DNA of 64,000 bases, taken from Actibacterium pelagium (GTDB lineage Bacteria > Pseudomonadota > Alphaproteobacteria > Rhodobacterales > Rhodobacteraceae). Under the pieces are notes generated by a model, which was given only the letters and a program-made list of their open reading frames with translations, was not told where the DNA came from and did no database searches. Numbering within the stretch: the stretch's first letter is position 1; each line of letters begins with the position of its first letter. Position numbers and translations under genes: made by a program. Positions 18,566 through 27,187 of this stretch are shown piece after piece. The stretch spans positions 1,512,583-1,576,582 of the forward strand of contig NZ_NSBU01000007.1 of assembly GCF_002285415.1 (NCBI RefSeq), in the 5' to 3' direction.

Positions 18566-19302
18566 GCACGCTATTAGAAGTCTCGGGCGTTTCGGTCACC
18601 TTCGACGGGTTCCGCGCGATCAACAACCTCTCGTTCCGGATTGGCGATGCAGAGCTGCGGGCGATCATTGGTCCCAATGGCGCAGGCAAGACCACCTTCA
18701 TGGACATCGTTACCGGCAAAACCCGCCCCGACGAGGGTCGCATCCTGTGGGGCGAGAAAAGCCAATCCCTTCTGGGCATGAACGAGGCCAAGATCGCCCA
18801 AGCGGGCATCGGTCGGAAATTCCAGAAACCCACCGTTTTCGAGGAACAGACAGTTTTCGAGAACCTGCAAATGGCGCTGAAAAACGACCGCGGTCCGTTC
18901 TCGGTTCTGTTTTACAAAACCAATCCACGAGATCAGGAACGCATCGGCGAGTTGGCCGAAGAAATTGGCCTTTCCGATCAGCTTTACCGCAAATCTGGCG
19001 AGCTTTCGCACGGCCAGAAACAGTGGTTGGAGATCGGGATGCTTCTGGCACAGGAGCCACGCCTTCTGCTGGTCGACGAACCCGCTGCAGGCATGACCCC
19101 GGCCGAACGCGAACATACCACCACCATTCTGGTCGAGGCTGCCAAGACCCGCGCCGTGGTTGTGGTGGAACACGACATGGAATTCATCCGCCGCCTGAAC
19201 TGCAAGGTGACCGTTCTGCACGAGGGCTCTGTCCTGGCAGAGGGCAGCTTGGATCACGTGACTTCGAACCAAGAAGTCATCGACGTTTACCTGGGACGCT
19301 AA
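18562..19302 (+). CDS. urtD: Urea ABC transporter ATP-binding protein UrtD
   Basis: A 246-residue LivG-type ATPase. Walker A is IGPNGAGKTTFMD, followed by GIGRKFQKPTVFEEQTVFEN, the signature LSHGQKQWLEIGM, Walker B LLLVDEPAAGMT, and the His switch VVEHDMEFI. GRKFQKPTVF is typical of UrtD rather than of amino acid transporters. It is coupled to urtC by a four-base overlap and precedes urtE by three bases. Confidence 0.95.
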   Translation: MSTLLEVSGVSVTFDGFRAINNLSFRIGDAELRAIIGPNGAGKTTFMDIVTGKTRPDEGRILWGEKSQSLLGMNEAKIAQAGIGRKFQKPTVFEEQTVFENLQMALKNDRGPFSVLFYKTNPRDQERIGELAEEIGLSDQLYRKSGELSHGQKQWLEIGMLLAQEPRLLLVDEPAAGMTPAEREHTTTILVEAAKTRAVVVVEHDMEFIRRLNCKVTVLHEGSVLAEGSLDHVTSNQEVIDVYLGR

Positions 19303-19305
19303 GAC

Positions 19306-20001
19306 ATGCTGAAGATCGACGACCTGACCCTGCACTATGGGCATTCGCAAATCCTCAACGGCATCTCGATGGAGGCCGTCAAAGGCGAGGTCACCTGTGT
19401 CATGGGCACCAATGGTGTGGGCAAGACCAGCCTGATCAAGGCGATCTCGGGCACGCATCCCCGCTCTGGCGGTGGTGTGTCGCTGGATGGCGAGGCCCTT
19501 GGCAAGCTGCCCGCCCATGTGTTGGCGCGCAAAGGGATCGGATACGTGCCACAGGGCCGCGAGATCTTCCCATTGATGACCGTGACCGAAAATTTGGAAA
19601 CCGGCTATGGCTGTATCCCGTCCGACGAACACATGGTTCCCGACGAGATTTACGAATTATTTCCTGTGCTGAAAGAGATGCAGAACCGTCGCGGCGGCGA
19701 CCTGTCGGGCGGTCAGCAGCAACAGCTTGCCATCGCCCGCGCGCTGATCACCAAGCCGAAGCTGTTGCTGCTGGATGAACCCACCGAGGGCATTCAGCCC
19801 AACATCATCCAGCAAATCGGCCGCGTGATCGAGCTGCTGCGGGACAAAGGGGAAATGGCAATCGTACTGGTCGAGCAATATTTCGACTTTGCTTTCGATC
19901 TGGCCGACCAATTCGTCGTCCTGCGGCGCGGAGAGGTCATCCTGCAAGGCCGCAAAGGTGAAGTAGAGCGCGACGTTTTACTGTCGAAAGTCTCTGTCTG
20001 A
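19306..20001 (+). CDS. urtE: Urea ABC transporter ATP-binding protein UrtE
   Basis: A 231-residue LivF-type ATPase: Walker A MGTNGVGKTSLIKAISG, Q-loop GIGYVPQGREIFPLMTVTEN, signature LSGGQQQQLAIARAL, Walker B LLLLDEPTEGIQPN, and His switch VEQYFDFAFDL. EGIQPN and VEQYFDFA are characteristic of UrtE. It is the last gene of urtABCDE; a 9-bp stem-loop lies about 90 bases downstream. Confidence 0.95.
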   Translation: MLKIDDLTLHYGHSQILNGISMEAVKGEVTCVMGTNGVGKTSLIKAISGTHPRSGGGVSLDGEALGKLPAHVLARKGIGYVPQGREIFPLMTVTENLETGYGCIPSDEHMVPDEIYELFPVLKEMQNRRGGDLSGGQQQQLAIARALITKPKLLLLDEPTEGIQPNIIQQIGRVIELLRDKGEMAIVLVEQYFDFAFDLADQFVVLRRGEVILQGRKGEVERDVLLSKVSV

Positions 20002-20354
20002 CCTGCTGAAAAGACATTCGACAAAACGAAATAGTGCCGCTTGATGCCAGTCATTTGAACTCAATGGTGCATATGAGTTTCACGAAGCCTCGAAGCGCGA
20101 TGGCCGCTTCGAGCCCAAAGCAGACCATGGTATTTGCAGTCACTACTCACCGCCTTTTAGTGCTCGTTTACAGCGCACAGCGTCACCCTCCACTTCGATT
20201 TCGCTCAGGCTGAGAAGTCAAATCTGTTATGATCCAGATCAAGGGTCGCCTCCCTAAAGGAGGCTACGGTTGCCCAAGACCTGTTGGGCGAGCGCGGGCG
20301 ATAATGCGTAACGCCCAATTGCTATTCGAACCAAAACGTTTGAGGAGATTTAAC
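20002..20354. other. Gene-free spacer with three hairpins
   Basis: I see no gene in these 353 bases. A 9-bp stem CTCGAAGCG / CGCTTCGAG (20089-20113, loop of seven bases, no U-tract) may end the urt transcript. Two further hairpins stand in the leader of the small lipoprotein: GCCTCC-CTAAA-GGAGGC at 20248-20264 and GCCCAA / TTGGGC at 20272-20289, only seven bases apart. They could form a structured 5' leader or a small RNA; neither matches a riboswitch I recognise. Confidence 0.4.
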
Positions 20355-20546
20355 ATGAAGAAATTCATCATATTCACATCGCTTAGCTCCATGTTTGGGC
20401 TTGCTGCATGTGTAGGGACTGATTCGGATTTAGAGAGTGCTGTCGTGGGTGCCGCAATCGGTTGCGCTGCCGGTGAAGTACTTGTCGACGGGCGTTGCGT
20501 CGAGGGAGCCATTATCGGCGCAGGTGTTGGAGTACTAACCAACTAA
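20355..20546 (+). CDS. Small orphan lipoprotein
   Basis: A 63-residue protein with a GAGGAG ribosome site and a lipoprotein signal: MKKFIIFTSLSSMFGL followed by the lipobox LAAC with Cys20 as the lipidation site. The mature part, about 44 residues, has an Ala/Gly-rich glycine-zipper-like segment (VVGAAIGCAAGEV), two more Cys that could form a disulfide, and a second Gly-rich end (GAIIGAGVGVLTN). Such YMGG/glycine-zipper lipoproteins are usually anchored in the outer membrane. It stands alone between the urea and pyrimidine operons. Function unknown. Confidence 0.65.
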   Translation: MKKFIIFTSLSSMFGLAACVGTDSDLESAVVGAAIGCAAGEVLVDGRCVEGAIIGAGVGVLTN

Positions 20547-20879
20547 AGCGCAATCTCAGCCTGGGTGCTTATTCACCATAAAAGCTCGGAGCACTCTTTC
20601 GTAATGTGCTGATTAGAGCGCCTATTCTAGTTATGTGATTGGCGGCTTATTTCACATAGCTGACATCTGCCTTGGGCCGACCAGAGATAGCTAACGGGTC
20701 CGTATGCCGCCCCACGGACCGTGGTTCCGTCTAATCCTGCAACAATTATGCGCGCAAACCGCGCAATTTTTGGTCGTTTTCGGCTGTCATCAATCCCTCA
20801 GCTCTCAAAAATTTTTTACCAGTTGATAAAAAATTTAACCGGGGTACAGTTGAAGGCAGACAACAGGAGACCCAAACGC
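20547..20879. promoter_or_regulatory. preT upstream region with AT-rich palindrome
   Basis: A 333-bp gene-free region. Near preT it holds a 28-bp near-perfect palindrome at 20809-20836 (arms AAATTTTTTACC and GATAAAAAATTT around AGTT, one mismatched pair), about 45 bases before the start: a likely operator of the pyrimidine operon. Further up are a 13-bp perfect palindrome CCACGGACCGTGG at 20712-20724 and a hairpin using the overlapping arms GGTCCGT (20697-20703) and ACGGACC (20714-20720). The preT ribosome site is AGGAG. No -10/-35 boxes are claimed. Confidence 0.5.
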
Positions 20880-22178
20880 ATGTCGCAATCCCACCAAGCG
20901 GCCGGTATCGCCGCAGGCAGGAAAACTCGTGACGCCATCGCCGAGAGTTTTTCAGACCTTCACCCACCCCTAAGCGCCCACGAAGCACTTGTCGCTGCGG
21001 ACCGCTGTTATTTCTGCCATGACGCGCCCTGCATGACAGCCTGTCCGACCTCGATCGACATCCCGCTGTTCATCCGTCAGATCGCCACAGGCACCGAAGA
21101 GGCGGCGGCCAAGACAATCTTTGATCAGAACATCCTTGGTGGCATGTGCGCTCGCGTTTGCCCGACCGAGACCCTGTGCGAGCAGGTCTGCGTCCGCGAA
21201 GTCGCGGAAGGCAAGCCGGTTGAGATCGGTCGTTTGCAGCGCTTTGCAACCGACAGCGTGATGGACCGCCCACAGCCCTACTCCCGCGCCGCAGAGACTG
21301 GCAAAACCGTCGCCGTTGTCGGGGCCGGACCTGCCGGTTTGGCCTGTGCGCACCGGTTGGCGATGCATGGCCACTCCGTCACCCTGCTAGACGCCCGCGC
21401 CAAGGCGGGCGGGCTGAACGAATTCGGCATTGCGGCATACAAATCCACCGATGATTTTGCTCAGAACGAGCTGAACTGGCTACTGTCGATCGGCGGCATC
21501 ACGGTCGAAACAGGCAAGGCCCTGGGCGCTGATCTGTCTCTGGGCCAGTTGCAGCAGGACTATGACGCTGTGTTCCTAAGCATCGGTCTGGCTGGCGTGA
21601 ACGCTTTGACGCTGGACGGCAATCACGACGGCGCCATCGACGCGGTCGACTGGATTGCCGAGATGCGTCAGTCGAAGGACAAGACCGATATCGCAGTGGG
21701 CCGCAACGTTGTGGTCATCGGCGGCGGCATGACCGCCGTGGACGCCGCGGTTCAGTCGAAACTGTTGGGCGCTGAGACGGTCACCATTGCCTATCGCAAG
21801 GGCAAGGAAAACATGTCTGCGTCCGAGTATGAACAGGACCTCGCGACCTCGAAAGGGGTGCACATCCTGTTCAACGCGACTCCGAAATCGCTGTCTGACG
21901 GCGCGATCACCTTCACCCGCACCGGGACAGATGAAGAGATCACCTTGGCCGCCGATCAGGTGATGCGGGCCATCGGTCAAACGCTGGAAGCGGCCCCAGA
22001 AGCGATTGCACTGGAGCATGGTAAAATCAAAATCGACGAAGTTGGCCGCACCTCGGTTACTGGCGTTTGGGCGGGCGGCGACTGTGCCACCGGCGGGGAA
22101 GACCTGACCGTGACCGCCGTCGCCGAAGGCCGCGATGCCGCCGAAGATATTCACGCAACACTGATGAAGGGAGAATGA
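20880..22178 (+). CDS. preT: NAD-dependent dihydropyrimidine dehydrogenase subunit PreT
   Basis: A 432-residue iron-sulfur flavoprotein that passes electrons from NAD(P)H to PreA, which reduces uracil and thymine. The N-terminal half has Cys clusters CYFCHDAPCMTACP and CARVCPTETLCEQVCVRE for two [4Fe-4S] centres, followed by FAD-binding VAVVGAGPAGLACAHRLAM and NAD-binding VVVIGGGMTAVDAAVQS; the C-terminal GVWAGGDCATGGEDLT completes FAD binding. The ATG at 20880 has AGGAG upstream; an in-frame extension to 20721 has no support. It lies three bases before preA. Confidence 0.9.
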   Translation: MSQSHQAAGIAAGRKTRDAIAESFSDLHPPLSAHEALVAADRCYFCHDAPCMTACPTSIDIPLFIRQIATGTEEAAAKTIFDQNILGGMCARVCPTETLCEQVCVREVAEGKPVEIGRLQRFATDSVMDRPQPYSRAAETGKTVAVVGAGPAGLACAHRLAMHGHSVTLLDARAKAGGLNEFGIAAYKSTDDFAQNELNWLLSIGGITVETGKALGADLSLGQLQQDYDAVFLSIGLAGVNALTLDGNHDGAIDAVDWIAEMRQSKDKTDIAVGRNVVVIGGGMTAVDAAVQSKLLGAETVTIAYRKGKENMSASEYEQDLATSKGVHILFNATPKSLSDGAITFTRTGTDEEITLAADQVMRAIGQTLEAAPEAIALEHGKIKIDEVGRTSVTGVWAGGDCATGGEDLTVTAVAEGRDAAEDIHATLMKGE

Positions 22179-22181
22179 CCC

Positions 22182-23483
22182 ATGGCTGATCTGACGAGCA
22201 ATTTCATCGGGATCAAATCCCCAAATCCGTTTTGGCTGGCCTCGGCCCCTCCCACGGACAAGGAATACAACGTCCGCCGCGCCTTCGAGGCCGGTTGGGG
22301 CGGTGTCGTCTGGAAAACTCTGGGCGAAGATGGCCCGCCGGTCGTCAACGTCAACGGACCGCGCTACGGCGCCATCCACGGCGCTGACCGTCGCCTGTTG
22401 GGCCTGAACAACATCGAGTTGATCACGGACCGGCCGCTGGAAGTGAACCTGGAAGAGATCACCCGCGTCAAAAAGGACTATCCGGACCGCGCAGTCGTCG
22501 TCAGCCTGATGGTGCCTTGCGAAGAAGGCCCGTGGCGCGACATCCTGCGTCGTGTCGAAGACACCGGGGCCGACGGGGTCGAGCTGAACTTCGGCTGCCC
22601 GCACGGGATGGCCGAACGGGGTATGGGCTCTGCCGTTGGGCAGGTGCCGGAATACATCCAGATGGTGACAGAGTGGGTGAAGAAGCACTCTGACTACCCC
22701 TGCATCGTGAAACTGACGCCGAATATCACCAACATCCTTCATCCGGCCAAAGCAGCTTTGGCTGGCGGCGCGGATGCGGTGTCGCTGATCAACACAATCA
22801 ACTCGATCACCTCGGTCAACCTCGACACCTTTGCGCCAGAGCCGACGATTGACGGTTGGGGCGCCCATGGTGGCTATTGCGGACCGGCAGTGAAGCCGAT
22901 TGCGCTGAACATGGTGGCCGAGATCGCGCGTAACCCCGAGACCGCCAACCTGCCCATCAGCGGCATCGGCGGCGTCACCACTTGGCGCGATGCGGTCGAG
23001 TTCATGGCGCTTGGTGCGGGCAACGTTCAGGTTTGTACCGCCGCAATGACCTATGGCTTCAAAGTCGTGCAAGAGATGATCTCGGGCCTCAGCCAGTACA
23101 TGGACGAGAAGGGCATCACCTCGGTTGACGAGATCGTTGGCCGGGCTGTTCCGAAAGCGAAGGACTGGCAGGATCTGAACCTGAACTTTGTCACCAAGGC
23201 AGAGATCAATCAGGACCTGTGTATCCAGTGTGGCCGCTGCTATGCGTCCTGTGAGGATACCTCGCACCAGGCGATCGCAATGTCCGAAGATCGTGTCTTC
23301 ACCGTCAAAGACGACGAATGCGTCGCCTGTAACCTGTGCGTAAACGTTTGCCCGGTCGAAGACTGTATCACCATGCGGGAAATCCCCTTGGGAGAGGTAG
23401 ACGAACGCACCGGAAAACCGGTCGAGACCTACGCCAACTGGACCACCCACCCCAACAACCCAAGCGTTGTTGCTGGCGAATAA
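22182..23483 (+). CDS. preA: NAD-dependent dihydropyrimidine dehydrogenase subunit PreA
   Basis: A 433-residue FMN- and iron-sulfur enzyme catalysing the first step of reductive pyrimidine breakdown, uracil to dihydrouracil. A dihydroorotate-dehydrogenase-like TIM barrel (SLMVPCEEGPW; ELNFGCPHGMAERGMGSAVG; KLTPNITNI; PISGIGGVTTW) is followed by a ferredoxin domain with CIQCGRCYASCED and CVACNLCVNVCPVEDC. The active-site loop that carries the general-acid Cys in mammalian DPD reads SAVGQ here; as I recall other bacterial PreA sequences also lack that Cys. It lies between preT and a DUF1330 gene in one operon. Confidence 0.93.
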   Translation: MADLTSNFIGIKSPNPFWLASAPPTDKEYNVRRAFEAGWGGVVWKTLGEDGPPVVNVNGPRYGAIHGADRRLLGLNNIELITDRPLEVNLEEITRVKKDYPDRAVVVSLMVPCEEGPWRDILRRVEDTGADGVELNFGCPHGMAERGMGSAVGQVPEYIQMVTEWVKKHSDYPCIVKLTPNITNILHPAKAALAGGADAVSLINTINSITSVNLDTFAPEPTIDGWGAHGGYCGPAVKPIALNMVAEIARNPETANLPISGIGGVTTWRDAVEFMALGAGNVQVCTAAMTYGFKVVQEMISGLSQYMDEKGITSVDEIVGRAVPKAKDWQDLNLNFVTKAEINQDLCIQCGRCYASCEDTSHQAIAMSEDRVFTVKDDECVACNLCVNVCPVEDCITMREIPLGEVDERTGKPVETYANWTTHPNNPSVVAGE

Positions 23484-23493
23484 GGAGCAGACC

Positions 23494-23778
23494 ATGGCTG
23501 TATACGCGATTGTTCAGGTCGATGTGACCGATCCCGAGGCCTACGGCGAATATGCCAAGCTGGCCGGCCCCGCCGTTGAAAAATACGGTGGGGAGTTTCT
23601 GGCCCGCGGTGGCGAGGTCGAAGTAATGGAGGGCACGACCCGCGCCCGTTGCGTCATTATCCGGTTCAAGGACATGGAAACCGCAAAGACCTTCTATAAC
23701 GGTCCGGAATATCAAGAGGCTTTATCACACGCTCTTCCGGCCTCTATCCGGGACTACAAGTTCATAGAAGGGGTCTAA
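23494..23778 (+). CDS. DUF1330 family protein in the pyrimidine operon
   Basis: A 94-residue protein with a perfect TAAGGAG site; it begins MAVYAIVQVDVTDPEAYGEY and ends with the family pattern FYNGPEYQEALSHAL. DUF1330 proteins have a ferredoxin-like alpha-beta barrel fold related to small monooxygenase-type domains, but no agreed function. It is 10 bp after preA and just before a strong terminator, so it is the last gene of preT-preA-DUF1330. Help with a reactive pathway intermediate is possible but not shown. Confidence 0.78.
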   Translation: MAVYAIVQVDVTDPEAYGEYAKLAGPAVEKYGGEFLARGGEVEVMEGTTRARCVIIRFKDMETAKTFYNGPEYQEALSHALPASIRDYKFIEGV

Positions 23779-23797
23779 GGCCCTAAGCCATAGACAG

Positions 23798-23835
23798 AAA
23801 AGCCCCGCTCTGATCGCTCAGAGCGGGGCTTTTTT
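23798..23835. terminator. Bidirectional intrinsic terminator
   Basis: A perfect 16-bp stem (AAAAGCCCCGCTCTGA with its complement) around a TCGC tetraloop, with T-tracts on both sides. It lies between the preA operon on the plus strand and the convergent aminotransferase operon and can serve both. Confidence 0.92.
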
Positions 23836-23856
23836 CTTAAGTAGTTGGCAGCTGAA

Positions 23857-25230
23857 TTAGCCGAAGACCTCGGTCAGCGCCACGTCCACTGCATTGGTGA
23901 TCTGATCGATATCATCCGCAGTCGAGATCAGCGGCGGGCTGAAGCAAAGCGTGTTGTTCATCCCCGGCAATGACCGGTTGGTTGCACCGATGATCACTCC
24001 CTGCGCCCCACAGGCGGCCACAACGGCCTGTACCATCTTCTCGGGCGCTGGTTCCTTGCTGGTGCGGTCCATCACAAGCTCTGCACCGCAGAACAGGCCC
24101 TTGCCCCGCACATCGCCGATGGCGCGATGCTTGTTCTGCAACTCGTTCAGGTTGGCAATCAGGCGTGCGCCCATTGCCGTGGTGTTGTCCAGAAGCTCTT
24201 CCTCTTCGATGATCGCCATGTTTTCCAACGCAGCGGCGGGACCAGCGGCACAGCCCCCAAAGGTAGAGATATCGCGGAAATAGTTCAGCGGGTCAGAGGC
24301 ATCATCCTTGAACATCTCAAAGACTTCCTCGGTCGTGACCATACAGGCAATCGCGGCATAGCCAGAGGCCACCCCTTTGGCCATCGTTACGAAATCCGGC
24401 TGGATGCCGTAATGCTGATAGCCGAACCATGTGCCCGTACGACCCACGCCGCAGACGACCTCGTCGATATGCAGCAATACGTCGTATTTCTTGCAGATCT
24501 CAGCCACGCGCGGCCAATACCCTTCGGGCGGCACAATCACACCGCCACCGGCAGTCACCGGCTCAAGGCACAGCGCGCCAACCGTGTCCGGCCCTTCGCG
24601 CAGGATCACCTGTTCGATCTGGTCCGCAGCCCATTCGCCATAATTCTCTGTCTCGACCTGTGCGCGGTATTCCAGACAGTGGGGAACCTCGACGAAGCCC
24701 GGTGTATAGGGGCCGTATTGCGCGTTGCGTTCCGGCTGACCACCTGCCGACAGGCAAGTAATGCTGGTGCCGTGATAGTCGCGATCGCGGTACAGGATCT
24801 TGTGTTTCTTGCCGCCGTATTTCTTGTGGGCAATCTGGCGCACCATCTTAAAGGCTTTTTCGTTCGCCTCGGTTCCGGTGCTGCAATAATAGATACGGCT
24901 CAGGCCGGGCATCTTCTCTTGCAGACGCTCAGCGAATTGAGCGCCGGGAATGTTGCCAACGACATTGCCGAAGAACGGGATCTTCATCACCTGATCATAG
25001 ATCGCCTTGGCGATGCGCTCGCGGCCGTAACCAACGTTTACGGTCCACACGCCACCCGACACGGCATCAAGGTGCTCTTTGCCATTGGCATCCCAGACGC
25101 GGCAGCCTTTGCCCTCGATCATGACCCGGGGGTCGGATGTCTCGAACGGTTTGTGCTGGGTCAGGTGGTGCCAAACATGGGCTTTGTCCGCTTGGACGAT
25201 GTCGTCAATATTGTTCGGAACGACGTTCAT
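23857..25230 (-). CDS. Class III omega-amino acid:pyruvate aminotransferase
   Basis: A 457-residue PLP enzyme of class III: KGCRVWDANGKEHLDAVSGG near the N terminus, the phosphate-binding segment YYCSTGTEANEKAFKMVRQI, DEVVCGVGRTGTWFGYQHYG, and the PLP lysine in FVTMAKGVASGYA. The sequence resembles taurine:pyruvate and beta-alanine:pyruvate aminotransferases. Because it lies downstream of dihydropyrimidinase and N-carbamoyl-beta-alanine amidohydrolase on the same strand, conversion of beta-alanine to malonate semialdehyde is the likeliest role. The ATG at 25230 has a GGGAG site; the longer frame to 25278 is less likely. Last gene of the minus-strand pyrimidine operon. Confidence 0.85.
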   Translation of the reverse strand: MNVVPNNIDDIVQADKAHVWHHLTQHKPFETSDPRVMIEGKGCRVWDANGKEHLDAVSGGVWTVNVGYGRERIAKAIYDQVMKIPFFGNVVGNIPGAQFAERLQEKMPGLSRIYYCSTGTEANEKAFKMVRQIAHKKYGGKKHKILYRDRDYHGTSITCLSAGGQPERNAQYGPYTPGFVEVPHCLEYRAQVETENYGEWAADQIEQVILREGPDTVGALCLEPVTAGGGVIVPPEGYWPRVAEICKKYDVLLHIDEVVCGVGRTGTWFGYQHYGIQPDFVTMAKGVASGYAAIACMVTTEEVFEMFKDDASDPLNYFRDISTFGGCAAGPAAALENMAIIEEEELLDNTTAMGARLIANLNELQNKHRAIGDVRGKGLFCGAELVMDRTSKEPAPEKMVQAVVAACGAQGVIIGATNRSLPGMNNTLCFSPPLISTADDIDQITNAVDVALTEVFG

Positions 25231-25266
25231 GGAAGTGCTCCCGTCTGGGTCTTTTATAAGTGCAAA

Positions 25267-25288
25267 GCGGAGGCCCAAAGGCCCCCGC
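25267..25288 (-). terminator. Hairpin after the pyrimidine binding-protein gene
   Basis: A GC-rich stem (GCGGAGGCC / GGCCCCCGC on the plus strand, eight of nine pairs, four-base loop) 22 bases downstream of the binding-protein stop, followed on the minus strand by a T-containing but imperfect tract. It is probably a partial terminator separating the highly expressed binding protein from the aminotransferase. Confidence 0.5.
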
Positions 25289-25309
25289 CCGCGTGTTTCA
25301 GAGGATGGC

Positions 25310-26299
25310 TTAGTTCAAAGCCTTGTCGGTGATCGCGTGGGTCCAAGCACCTTCGGGCTGCTTGGTGATCACCGGATCGGAGCCACCGGCCAGCAGCGAG
25401 TCCACCGTACGCTGGAAATCCGCCTCGAGCAGCGCGCCGTTCGAGCCTGCGGTCAGCTTGGCAACCTCACCCATCATGCGGATCTGGTGCTCTTCGGTCT
25501 GGGCGCCGGTTTCGTCGTATTCCAGAACGATCATCGCCGCTTCTTCGGGGTTCTCTTCAGCCCATTTCCAGCCCTGCATAGAGGCCTTAACGAAGCGGAC
25601 CATCTTGTCTTCGAACGCCGGGTCAGACAGATTCTCTTCCAGAACGTACAGACCATCTTCCAGCGTCGCGACGCCCTGATCTTCATACTTGAAGGTCACC
25701 AGATCATCGGCGGTCAGGCCCGCGTCGATTACCTGCCAGTATTCGTTGTAGGTCATGGTCGACACACATGCCGCCTGCCCGTTCAGGATCGGGTCAACGT
25801 TGAAGCCCTGCTTCAGAACCTCAACACCTGCATCGCCGCCATCGGTCGACAGGCCAAGCTGCGACATCCAGCTGAGGAAGGGGAACTCGTTGCCGAAGAA
25901 CCATACGCCCAGAGTCTTGCCGGCGAAGTCATCGGTGGTCGAAACGCCAGAGTCCTTGCGGCAGGTCAGCATCATGCCCGACGATTTGAACGGCTGTGCG
26001 ATGTTGACCATCGGCAGGCCTTTTTCACGCGCGGCCAGAGCGGCAGGCATCCATTCGACGGTTACATCTGCACCGCCACCGGCCAGAACCTGCGTCGGCG
26101 CGATATCCGGGCCACCCGGCTTGATGGTCACGTTCAGGTCGGCATCGTTGTAATAGCCGTTTTCCAGCGCGACGTAGTAGCCTGCGAACTGGGCCTGCGT
26201 GACCCATTTCAGCTGCAGCGTCACATCGTCGGCTGCCAGAGCACCCCCGGCGCAAAGCGCCATCGCCGAAGCGGCGAGCGTAGTTGTAAATGTCTTCAT
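25310..26299 (-). CDS. ABC transporter substrate-binding protein (Thi5/SsuA type), probable pyrimidine importer
   Basis: A 329-residue periplasmic protein with a signal peptide (MKTFTTTLAASAMALCAGGA, cleavage near ALAAD). The mature part follows the NMT1/THI5-like fold: VTLQLKWVTQAQFAGYYVAL near the start, NVTIKPGGPDIAPTQVLAGG, and a conserved CACV-like region (GQAACVSTMTYNEYW). Such proteins carry HMP-pyrimidines, riboflavin, sulfonates or hydantoins. The neighbours argue for a pyrimidine, dihydropyrimidine or hydantoin. It has an AGAGGAAAAG ribosome site and lies downstream of its two permeases and ATPase gene. Confidence 0.82.
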   Translation of the reverse strand: MKTFTTTLAASAMALCAGGALAADDVTLQLKWVTQAQFAGYYVALENGYYNDADLNVTIKPGGPDIAPTQVLAGGGADVTVEWMPAALAAREKGLPMVNIAQPFKSSGMMLTCRKDSGVSTTDDFAGKTLGVWFFGNEFPFLSWMSQLGLSTDGGDAGVEVLKQGFNVDPILNGQAACVSTMTYNEYWQVIDAGLTADDLVTFKYEDQGVATLEDGLYVLEENLSDPAFEDKMVRFVKASMQGWKWAEENPEEAAMIVLEYDETGAQTEEHQIRMMGEVAKLTAGSNGALLEADFQRTVDSLLAGGSDPVITKQPEGAWTHAITDKALN

Positions 26300-26341
26300 G
26301 ACTTTTCCTCTCTGTGGTTCAGTTTTTGCGTAAGGCTGTAC

Positions 26342-27187
26342 TCAGCTTCTTCTTGAAGGGTGCCAGAAGGTCACCCTTAATTCCAACAATGCGACCAGCC
26401 CGTAAAAGGCAGAGCCCACAAGGGCCGAGACCGCGATTTCCGCCCAGACCAGATCAATGTCCAGACTGCCGACCCCGGTCGAAATCCGGAACCCCATGCC
26501 CCGCGTTGGCGAACCGAAATACTCGGCCACGATCGCACCAATCAGCGCCAGTGTGGTCGCAATTTTGAGTCCATTAAAGACAAAAGGCATCGCAGCGGGC
26601 AGTCGCAGCTTCAGAAGCGTCTGAAAATAGCCCGCAGCATAAGTGCGCATCAGGTCACGTTGCATCGCGTCGGTCTCGCGCAGGCCCTGAACCGTGTTCA
26701 CCAGAATGGGGAAGAACACCATCACGACGACCACGGCGGCTTTGGACTGCCAGTCGAAACCAAACCAGTTCACCAGAATGGGGGCGATCCCCACGATCGG
26801 CAGGGCCGCAACAAAGTTCCCGATGGGCAGCAAGCCCCGTGTCAGGAAGGCAGACCGGTCGATCAGGATCGCCACGGCAAAGGCCGCCAAGGCACCGATG
26901 GCAAAGCCGCGCAAAGCGCCTTTGAACACGGTTTGAACCACGTCGACCCAAAGGATGTCGGTCGAACCGACAAAGGTCTTCGCGATCAGGCTTGGGGCCG
27001 GCAGGATCACCTGCGACACACCTAGGCCGCGTACCAGACCTTCCCACAGAACAAGCAGGGTCAGACCGAACAGAACCGGAATGAAGGTCCGAACCGCTAA
27101 GGTCGTAGACAGTCGGCTGTTGGCCAGACGCGTGTTCAGCGCCCATGCGGCAAGCCAGAAGAAGAGTGCTCCGATCAACCAGGTCAT
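26342..27187 (-). CDS. ABC transporter permease (SsuC/ThiX type)
   Basis: A 281-residue inner-membrane permease with about six spans and the BPD_transp_1 pattern: LLVLWEGLVRGLGVSQVILP near the N terminus and the EAA loop NTVQGLRETDAMQRDLMRTY that contacts the ATPase. The end (RVTFWHPSRRS) is short and basic. Its start overlaps the stop of the upstream permease by four bases, so both permeases are coupled and likely form a heterodimeric channel for the pyrimidine-type substrate. Confidence 0.85.
   Translation of the reverse strand: MTWLIGALFFWLAAWALNTRLANSRLSTTLAVRTFIPVLFGLTLLVLWEGLVRGLGVSQVILPAPSLIAKTFVGSTDILWVDVVQTVFKGALRGFAIGALAAFAVAILIDRSAFLTRGLLPIGNFVAALPIVGIAPILVNWFGFDWQSKAAVVVVMVFFPILVNTVQGLRETDAMQRDLMRTYAAGYFQTLLKLRLPAAMPFVFNGLKIATTLALIGAIVAEYFGSPTRGMGFRISTGVGSLDIDLVWAEIAVSALVGSAFYGLVALLELRVTFWHPSRRS

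Noticed and set aside
21576-23495. A 639-codon open frame on the minus strand.
   Set aside because: It is antisense to preT and preA, which have full sets of family motifs; the translation is His/Arg/Asp-rich without domains, a GC-codon shadow.
24127-25332. A 401-codon plus-strand frame opposite the aminotransferase.
   Set aside because: The opposite strand carries all class III aminotransferase motifs; this frame has none.
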